From Bacillota bacterium (GTDB taxonomy: Bacteria > Bacillota > Desulfotomaculia > Desulfotomaculales > Desulfohalotomaculaceae), in contig VENI01000007.1 of assembly GCA_009711615.1 (NCBI GenBank), positions 62,001 to 126,000 of the forward strand: a DNA stretch of 64,000 bases, in the 5' to 3' direction. The stretch's first letter is position 1, and each line of letters starts with the position of its first letter. Below, one piece after another: positions 60,082-64,000 of this stretch. The position numbers and the translations under genes were made by a program. The notes below the pieces were generated by a model that saw only the letters and a program-made list of their open reading frames with translations, did not search any database and was not told where the DNA came from.

Positions 60082-60084
60082 GGA

Positions 60085-60504
60085 TTAAACGGTCGGCCAG
60101 CCGGCTTCAGGTAATATTTCTATCTCCATCCCCATCAGCACCACTGCATCCTCAAACAATTTGTTTGATTCTTCTTTGAACTTAAGGATAATAGTAACCA
60201 CCCGCTGTTCTTTTTCCAGCAGGTTTTGGAGTATCTGCCCCGCCCTTTCTTTTGCAAACTTAACGCCTACATTAACATCGCCCTTGAAGTAATTTACCTC
60301 CAATAGATAGGCATCCTCTTCTTGTATGTATTCCCAGTGATAGTCAAACTTCCCGGTCATAGCAGCGGATATTTGGTGGGCATTATCCAGCTTGTTGTAT
60401 ACTTGCTCAAAATCCGGGTGAAATAATGTTACTCCGGTGGCTTTGGCCGCATGGGGGGCTTTAATAAGTCCTATGCTACCGGATTGCGGTTCAATGATAT
60501 TCAT
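60085..60504 (-). CDS. Hypothetical protein
   Basis: A 139-residue soluble protein of unknown family: beta strand-rich start (IIEPQSGSIGLIKAPHAAKATGVTLFHPDFEQVYNKLD), central DAYLLEVNYFKGDVNVGVKFAKERAGQILQNLLEKEQRVVTIILKFK. A GGAGGAG site precedes the ATG. It is alone between convergent pgpA and divergent ABC-F genes. Confidence 0.6.
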   Translation of the reverse strand: MNIIEPQSGSIGLIKAPHAAKATGVTLFHPDFEQVYNKLDNAHQISAAMTGKFDYHWEYIQEEDAYLLEVNYFKGDVNVGVKFAKERAGQILQNLLEKEQRVVTIILKFKEESNKLFEDAVVLMGMEIEILPEAGWPTV

Positions 60505-60579
60505 ATAAAAATTTACTCCTCCTTCTTGCCTACACCCTCTTACTGCGATAAACTACAGTAATGTAGAGGTGAAATTAAT

Positions 60580-62502
60580 TTGATATTACTACAAGCATCC
60601 CATATAAATAAATCCTTTGGTGCCACCACTATTTTATCCGATATTACCCTGACTGTGCAATCAGGAGAACGAATCGGCATGGTGGGTGTTAATGGCGCCG
60701 GCAAATCCACGCTGCTTAAAATATTGGCCAGAGAAATGCAACCAGATTCCGGTGAAATTATTAAGCCCAAAGATATTACTTTAGGATATCTTTCCCAGCA
60801 GGGCGGTTTAGATTCTCAAAAAACCATCATCGATGAACTGCTTTCTGTTTTTCAGCCACTTATGAAAATGGAGCAAGAACTAAGAAATTTAGAAACTACA
60901 TTAAGTGACCCAGCAGTAATTGCCGACAGTAGTAAATTCAAACAGGTAACTGAACGTTATGACAGCCTTTCTGAAATGTTTAAAGAAAAAGGTGGTTATA
61001 GTTACCAATCAACAGTGCGCAGCGTGATGCACGGACTAAATTTAAACAAACTTGGTGAAGATAAACAAACACACACATTAAGTGGCGGTCAGAAAACCCT
61101 GGTGGCACTGGCCAGACTACTGCTTCAATCGCCAAGTGTGCTGATGCTGGACGAGCCTACCAACTATCTGGATATTAACACACTAAACTGGTTGGAACAA
61201 TACCTAAAATCCTATTCTGGTGCGGTGTTGATAGTTTCTCACGACCGCTACATGCTAAATGCATTGACTAACGTCACTTATGAAATAGAAAATAACAAAG
61301 GAAAATTATTTAAAGGAAACTATTCCAGTTACCTAGATCAGAAGTCCGAGTTAATTGAACAGCAGCTAAAGCATCATAAAAAGCAGATGGATGAAGTGAC
61401 ACGCATGAAAGATTTTGTGGAAAAGAACATCGTCCGAGCTGCCACCAGCAAAAGAGCTCAAAGCCGCCGTCGTCTATTGGAAAAAATGGAGGTAACAGAT
61501 AAACCTAATGATATAAAAAAAGCCACTTTTAGTTTTAATGCTGAAAGGGAAAGTGGCAAAGAAGTGCTAAAAGTTCATGAGGTATGTATAGGTTACCATG
61601 ATAAATTACTTTCTTCTGGGATAGATTTTATGTTGGAACGGGGAGAAAGTGTTGCCTTAATCGGACCAAACGGTGTGGGCAAGTCAACATTATTGAAAAA
61701 TATTTTCGGTCAACTTAAACCCCTCTCCGGCAGTATTAAGTATGGAACTAAAGTGGAAATTGCCTATTATGAACAGGAGCAAGCAAAGTTAATCAGTAAC
61801 AAGAAGGTGCTGTACGAACTTTGGGATGAATTCCCTTACAAAAACGAGGTTGAAGTGCGTACTGCACTGGGTAATTTTTTATTCAGTGGTGAAGACGTAG
61901 ATAAATTGGTTAGCGATTTAAGCGGTGGGGAGAAAGCCAGGTTGGCACTGGCGAAGATAATGTTAAAAAAAGCTAATTTTTTAATTTTTGATGAACCCAC
62001 CAACCACTTGGACATTTACAGTCGCGAAGTGCTAGAAAGTGCATTGATAGATTTCTCGGGAACAATTCTTTTTGTCAGCCACGACAGATACTTTGTTAAC
62101 CGAGTGGCCAGCAGAATTTTGGAATTAAATAAAGACGGGGTCTTTAGCTATTTAGGGGATTATGATTATTACTTATATAAAAAACAACAATTACAGCAAA
62201 ATGATCCTAATGGCGCATCTAATGTTAATAATGACCATAACAAAGAACAAAAAGATAAACAAAACTACCTACAGCAGAAAGAAGTTCTACGCCAAGAGCG
62301 AAGAAAACAACGCCGAATAAAAGAGTTAGAAACAGATATTAAAGATTGTGAAGAAAAAATTGCTGAATTTGAAAAGGAACTGTGCCAACCAGAAATTTAT
62401 CAGGATCACAATAAATGCTTAGAGATTAATAATGAGTTGGACAAATTAAAAACTGAACTGGATGAGCATTTCACTGAATGGGTTGAACTGGAAGAGCAAT
62501 AA
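60580..62502 (+). CDS. ABC-F family ATPase (YdiF/Uup-like)
   Basis: A 640-residue soluble protein with two ABC domains: GVNGAGKST and LSGGQKTLVALARLLLQSPSVLMLDEPTNYLD in the first, GPNGVGKST and LSGGEKARLALAKIMLKKANFLIFDEPTNHLD in the second. The linker (TRMKDFVEKNIVRAATSKRAQSRRRLLEKME) is that of ribosome-acting ABC-F proteins; residues 545-640 form a charged coiled coil. It has no membrane domain and probably acts on stalled or specific ribosomes. TTG start after AGAGGTG. Confidence 0.92.
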   Translation: MILLQASHINKSFGATTILSDITLTVQSGERIGMVGVNGAGKSTLLKILAREMQPDSGEIIKPKDITLGYLSQQGGLDSQKTIIDELLSVFQPLMKMEQELRNLETTLSDPAVIADSSKFKQVTERYDSLSEMFKEKGGYSYQSTVRSVMHGLNLNKLGEDKQTHTLSGGQKTLVALARLLLQSPSVLMLDEPTNYLDINTLNWLEQYLKSYSGAVLIVSHDRYMLNALTNVTYEIENNKGKLFKGNYSSYLDQKSELIEQQLKHHKKQMDEVTRMKDFVEKNIVRAATSKRAQSRRRLLEKMEVTDKPNDIKKATFSFNAERESGKEVLKVHEVCIGYHDKLLSSGIDFMLERGESVALIGPNGVGKSTLLKNIFGQLKPLSGSIKYGTKVEIAYYEQEQAKLISNKKVLYELWDEFPYKNEVEVRTALGNFLFSGEDVDKLVSDLSGGEKARLALAKIMLKKANFLIFDEPTNHLDIYSREVLESALIDFSGTILFVSHDRYFVNRVASRILELNKDGVFSYLGDYDYYLYKKQQLQQNDPNGASNVNNDHNKEQKDKQNYLQQKEVLRQERRKQRRIKELETDIKDCEEKIAEFEKELCQPEIYQDHNKCLEINNELDKLKTELDEHFTEWVELEEQ

Positions 62503-62567
62503 TAAGGATAAATAGTATTAGAACTGTTGACAATATTAGCAGAATATTGTTAGAAGAGGTGACCCAT

Positions 62568-63929
62568 TTGAAACCCAGTGAATTTGCACATCGGCTGTTG
62601 GTGAGCTTGGCCCAACAAATTAATGAAGGTATGTCTTCTGATCGCGATAAAATAGTAGAAAGAATTATGAAAGACAGCGGAGTAAGTAAAAATGATGATC
62701 AATATAATTTTTGGAAAGACCGGGTAAACAAAAGGCTTTCCCTGTTACTGGATGATGACAAGTCTGAAAGCATGTTGCTGGTTCATCTAATTGAAGGGGC
62801 CTGTGATGATTGCGATGATCCAGAACCATGTGTTGATGTCTGCCCAACTGGAGCCATTGGTAAAGATAACGGTGGCAATTACAAAATTGACCCCGACCGT
62901 TGCGTTGAATGCACTTGGTGTGTAGACACCTGCATTACTGGTTCTATTGTACACCGTTCAGAGTTTGCGCAAGTGGCGGGAATGATTATGCAGCGCAGGG
63001 AAAACCCCGTTTATGCCATTCTTGCACCGTCCTTTGTGGGACAATTTGGCGACAATGTATCCCCAGAAATGTTTAAGGGTGCTTTAAAATCTATTGGATT
63101 TACAGATGTCTATGAAGTGGCCATGGCAGCAGATATAACTACAGTTCACGAAGCTAAATTTTTTGTTAACCAGATGGAAAAAGGCGAAGATGTAGTGATT
63201 ACCTCTTGCTGTTGCCCTGCTTTTATTAAGTTAGTGGAAAAAATTCGCCCCAAAGCAAGTAATCTAATATCCCCTTCTGTTTCACCGATGATTGCCATGG
63301 GCAAAATGCTTAAAAATAGTGAACCGGACTGCCGAGTGGTATTTATCGGTCCCTGCATTGCTAAGAAAGCAGAGGCTAAAAGACCAGATCTGCAACCAGG
63401 GGTGGACTGTGTATTAACCTACAAGGAAACCAAAGCATTGCTGGAAGCAGCAGGGGTTCCTCTGGACGGTTCACTGGGCGAGTTGGAAATGGAAGATGCC
63501 TCCCACGATGGACGTATTTACGCCCATACTGGTGGTGTAACCGAAGCTATTGTCAGAGCCGTAAATAGAATTTCACCCCAGTATCAAATTAACCCAGTTC
63601 AAGGTAACGGTTTAAAAGAATGCAACAACTTATTGAAACAGATCGAAGAAGGTAGTCTAGAAGCAAATTTCATGGAGGGTATGGGTTGTCCAGGCGGTTG
63701 CGTGGGAGGACCCGGCACTATAATCTCCAAGGAACGGGGAGCAGAAATCGTAGACCTACATGCAGAACAAGCGAAAGTTCATGAAGCGCTAGATAACCAA
63801 AAAGCCGATATTTGGAATAAGCAACACGGTTATAATAATTCAGACATGCACTCAGAAAAAGAAAATATGGCGCACCATATTTATAACACACAAGAACCAC
63901 CGCAACCGTTAAGCGATGGTAGGGCATAA
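62568..63929 (+). CDS. [FeFe] hydrogenase-like protein, putative group B
   Basis: A 453-residue protein with two [4Fe-4S] sets (Cys-79, 82, 88, 92 and 112, 115, 118, 122) and the H-cluster motifs TSCCCPAF (212-219), GPCIAKKAEAKR (261-272) and FMEGMGCPGGCVGGPG (368-383). These variants, with the P motif GPCIAKK, resemble what is called group B, whose physiological role is little known. The N-terminal 70 residues are an unusual helical extension. Start at TTG 62568 after AGAGGTGACCC. It has no hydrogenase accessory or partner genes in view. Confidence 0.85.
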   Translation: MKPSEFAHRLLVSLAQQINEGMSSDRDKIVERIMKDSGVSKNDDQYNFWKDRVNKRLSLLLDDDKSESMLLVHLIEGACDDCDDPEPCVDVCPTGAIGKDNGGNYKIDPDRCVECTWCVDTCITGSIVHRSEFAQVAGMIMQRRENPVYAILAPSFVGQFGDNVSPEMFKGALKSIGFTDVYEVAMAADITTVHEAKFFVNQMEKGEDVVITSCCCPAFIKLVEKIRPKASNLISPSVSPMIAMGKMLKNSEPDCRVVFIGPCIAKKAEAKRPDLQPGVDCVLTYKETKALLEAAGVPLDGSLGELEMEDASHDGRIYAHTGGVTEAIVRAVNRISPQYQINPVQGNGLKECNNLLKQIEEGSLEANFMEGMGCPGGCVGGPGTIISKERGAEIVDLHAEQAKVHEALDNQKADIWNKQHGYNNSDMHSEKENMAHHIYNTQEPPQPLSDGRA

Positions 63930-63966
63930 AACAGGAGGAGATAAATTATCTCCTCCTGTTTTATAT
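63928..63966 (+). terminator. Terminator of the hydrogenase-like gene
   Basis: A 16-17 bp stem (63928-63944 with 63946-63962; core ACAGGAGGAGATAA) ends in TTTTAT and overlaps the stop codon by one or two bases. Confidence 0.88.
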
Positions 63967-64000
63967 TCTTATCTGATAAAGTTTATAATTTATTTTACAG

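Noticed and set aside
1..64000. CRISPR arrays, tRNA and rRNA genes
   Set aside because: No regularly spaced repeats, no cloverleaf-like TTCRANN sequences and no rRNA segments were noticed on reading; a dedicated search was not possible.

Overview
The window looks like the chromosome of an anaerobic, low-to-moderate GC, Gram-positive bacterium of the Clostridia type (Bacillota; Desulfotomaculum/Peptococcaceae-like, by inference). The reasons are: Shine-Dalgarno sites of the AGGAGG/AGGTG type before nearly every gene; frequent GTG and TTG starts; lipoproteins rather than periplasmic binding proteins; ferredoxin-linked enzymes (tungsten aldehyde:ferredoxin oxidoreductase, 2-oxoacid:ferredoxin oxidoreductase, [FeFe] hydrogenase); and no respiratory-chain genes. 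I saw no rRNA, tRNA, CRISPR array or phage.

Layout. 1-0.4 kb: end of a radical-SAM tungsten-cofactor maturase. 0.6-2.6 kb: arsenic module (two ArsR repressors and the arsenite pump Acr3). 2.6-5.2 kb: two-gene operon of an SMC-like ATPase and a HEAT/winged-helix protein. 5.4-9.3 kb: thioredoxin reductase, a KtrB-type potassium channel subunit and a HEAT-repeat protein. 9.5-23.1 kb: carbohydrate region, with a TIM-barrel epimerase-like enzyme and a 6-phospho-3-hexuloisomerase-like protein on the plus strand, then a probable 12 kb minus-strand operon (class II aldolase, DeoR regulator, two PfkB kinases, sugar/polyol ABC transporter, two zinc polyol dehydrogenases, xylulokinase). 23.2-26.0 kb: KorDABC 2-oxoacid:ferredoxin oxidoreductase. 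26.2-34.1 kb: redox cluster combining a multi-subunit flavin/iron-sulfur amine or imino-acid dehydrogenase with a tetra-cluster ferredoxin, a tungsten AOR and a MoaD/ThiS-like protein, plus an AraC regulator and a flavin-binding protein.

34.1-39.5 kb: cyclic-di-GMP and mobile-DNA region. A PAS-PAS-GGDEF-HD-GYP protein ends inside the terminal repeat of a small Y1-transposase element, which abuts a broken second copy of a cdd1-like gene; a membrane GGDEF gene is preceded by a c-di-GMP-I riboswitch and a terminator. 39.7-44.2 kb: amino-acid permease and a BlaI/BlaR1-type system with clear operators. 44.3-46.3 kb: a DUF2589 gene and two unknown genes. 46.3-51.4 kb: SelO, a large membrane glycosyltransferase with an eroded phosphoesterase domain, and a flippase-like protein. 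51.4-59.3 kb: branched-chain amino-acid ABC transporter (LivKHMGF) bracketed by two sigma54-type activators, one with a degenerate GAFTGA loop. 59.5-64 kb: PgpA-like phosphatase, an unknown protein, an ABC-F ATPase and a putative group-B-like [FeFe] hydrogenase.

How the genes fit together (inference): polyols enter through the ABC transporter, are oxidised to ketoses, phosphorylated and split by the aldolase. Amino or imino acids, imported by Liv or the permease, could be oxidised by the flavin dehydrogenase, and the resulting aldehydes or 2-oxo acids by AOR and Kor, all reducing ferredoxin that hydrogenase could reoxidise.
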